Shown in pieces: positions 4,417-5,379 of a stretch of 5,379 bases of DNA. The stretch is taken from contig PKTO01000108.1 of assembly GCA_002869095.1 (NCBI GenBank), positions 1-5,379 on the forward strand, read 5' to 3'. The DNA is from Clostridiales bacterium (GTDB lineage Bacteria > Bacillota > Clostridia > Peptostreptococcales > BM714). A model generated the notes under the pieces. The model made no database searches, was not told the origin of the DNA, and worked only from the letters and a program-made list of their open reading frames with translations. A program made the translations under genes and the position numbers. Position 1 is the first letter of the stretch; each line of letters opens with the position of its first letter.

Positions 4417-5379
4417 ATGGGAATGAGTTTGACGTATAAAATATTGGAAAAGCATCTCCTGGAAGGCGATTTGAAACAGGGGAGTGAAATTAAAATCAAA
4501 GTGGACCAGACGCTTACGCAGGATTCCACTGGAACCATGGTATACCTTCAGCTCGAAGCGATGGGGGTCTCGGAGAAAAAGACCGAATTGTCGGTTGCAT
4601 ACATCGACCACAACATGCTGCAGGCTGGTTTCGAGAATGCCGACGACCACGAGTTCATAAAAACTGCAGCAGCAAAGTACGGAATAGTGTATTCAAAACC
4701 GGGTAACGGCATATGCCATCAGATTCATCTTGAAAGGTTTTCAAAGCCGGGCAAGGTTTTGATAGGTTCCGACAGCCATACTCCGACATCCGGCGGGATG
4801 GGAATGATTGCAATAGGGGCTGGAGGACTCGACGTGGCAGTTGGAATTGCAGAAGGCCATTATTCAATAACCGTGCCCAAGGTCATGAATGTAAAACTCG
4901 AGGGATCATTGAATCCGTACGTGACAGCTAAAGACGTGATTTTGCATGTCTTGGGAGAGCTCAGCGTAAAGGGCGGCGTAGGTTATGTCGTTGAGTATTC
5001 CGGAGAAGGCGTTTCCGAGTTGTCGCTTACGGACAGAGCGACAATAACAAACATGGGAGCCGAGCTCGGAGCAACGACTTCAATTTTCCCTTCGGACAAA
5101 AGAACAGAGGATTTTCTTGAAAGGCAGGGAAGAAAAGGGGACTATCTGGAAATTCGCGCCGACGAAGATGCATTCTATGATGCTGTGCTGGAAGTTGATT
5201 TGGCCAGCCTAAAACCAATGGCCGCAATGCCCCACAGCCCCGACAATGTGGCTGAAATAGAATCGATAAAGGGTATTAAAATAGACCAGGTAGCCATTGG
5301 AAGCTGCACCAATTCATCCTATACCGATTTGATGAAGGTGGCGGAAATACTGAAAGGGAAAAAAGTGCATCCCGATGTA
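4417..5379 (+). CDS. Aconitate hydratase-type [4Fe-4S] dehydratase, 3' end outside window
   Basis: Exactly 321 codons are present; single-chain bacterial aconitases of this compact type run to about 640 residues, so roughly half is missing on the right. Aconitase isomerises citrate to isocitrate through cis-aconitate in the cytoplasm. Visible motifs are DQTLTQD (30-36), YIDHN (62-66), IGSDSHTPTSGGMGM (116-130), TDRATITNMGAELGATTSIF (205-224) and GSCTNSS (295-301), in which Cys297 is the first ligand of the [4Fe-4S] cluster; the other two cysteines would lie beyond the edge. The DSHTPTSGG form and the NMGAELGATTSIFPSD block favour aconitase over isopropylmalate dehydratase large subunit, though a homoaconitase-like or other specialised hydro-lyase cannot be excluded. 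The ATG at 4417 follows GGAGG by 8 nt; an in-frame ATG two codons later is less well spaced. It has its own strong promoter, so it is a separate unit from the minus-strand genes. Confidence 0.93.
   Translation, partial: MGMSLTYKILEKHLLEGDLKQGSEIKIKVDQTLTQDSTGTMVYLQLEAMGVSEKKTELSVAYIDHNMLQAGFENADDHEFIKTAAAKYGIVYSKPGNGICHQIHLERFSKPGKVLIGSDSHTPTSGGMGMIAIGAGGLDVAVGIAEGHYSITVPKVMNVKLEGSLNPYVTAKDVILHVLGELSVKGGVGYVVEYSGEGVSELSLTDRATITNMGAELGATTSIFPSDKRTEDFLERQGRKGDYLEIRADEDAFYDAVLEVDLASLKPMAAMPHSPDNVAEIESIKGIKIDQVAIGSCTNSSYTDLMKVAEILKGKKVHPDV

Noticed and set aside
4315..4650. Minus-strand open frame of 111 codons
   Set aside because: It is antisense to the aconitase promoter and 5' coding region and lacks family features.

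Overview
The window looks like chromosome from a low-to-moderate GC anaerobic Firmicute of clostridial type. The reasons are the T-box leader, the SAM-I (S-box) riboswitch, AGGAGG-type ribosome binding sites, near-consensus sigma-A promoters, and a ferredoxin-dependent homocysteine pathway typical of strict anaerobes. I cannot name the genus.

Positions 1-3332 (minus strand) hold a methionine operon behind a SAM-I riboswitch: promoter, aptamer, SAM-controlled terminator, then DUF39/COG1900 homocysteine-synthesis protein, NIL-domain 2[4Fe-4S] ferredoxin, UPF0280 (COG2122, ApbE-like fold) and metF, which runs off the left edge. The first three are the set linked in methanogens to making homocysteine from aspartate semialdehyde and sulfide without O-acylhomoserine. 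MetF would supply methyl-tetrahydrofolate to methylate that homocysteine.

Positions 3370-4022 (minus strand) hold the most unusual part. A promoter and a complete T-box leader (best-read specifier AUC, Ile) control no synthetase, transporter or biosynthetic enzyme, only a cassette of unannotated micro-genes: two nearly identical 32- and 33-residue peptides and an 11-residue peptide (MEDDSDIIVLV) whose stop codon lies in the first arm of a terminator. Each has its own strong ribosome binding site. The paralogous pair differs mostly at synonymous sites, so they are probably real genes; their function is unknown.

Positions 4035-4301 hold a palindromic element (22-bp arms around one base, inside a second 11-bp inverted repeat) and a tRNA-Pro(GGG) gene on the minus strand with its own promoter and terminator. 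From 4352 to the right edge, a strong promoter with operator-like palindromes drives an aconitase-type dehydratase gene on the plus strand, truncated by the window.

Two adjacent minus-strand units thus use different RNA sensors: a tRNA-sensing T-box for the peptides and a SAM-sensing riboswitch for the methionine genes. Every gene-free stretch over 300 bases is accounted for by leader RNA, the repeat element or the tRNA unit.
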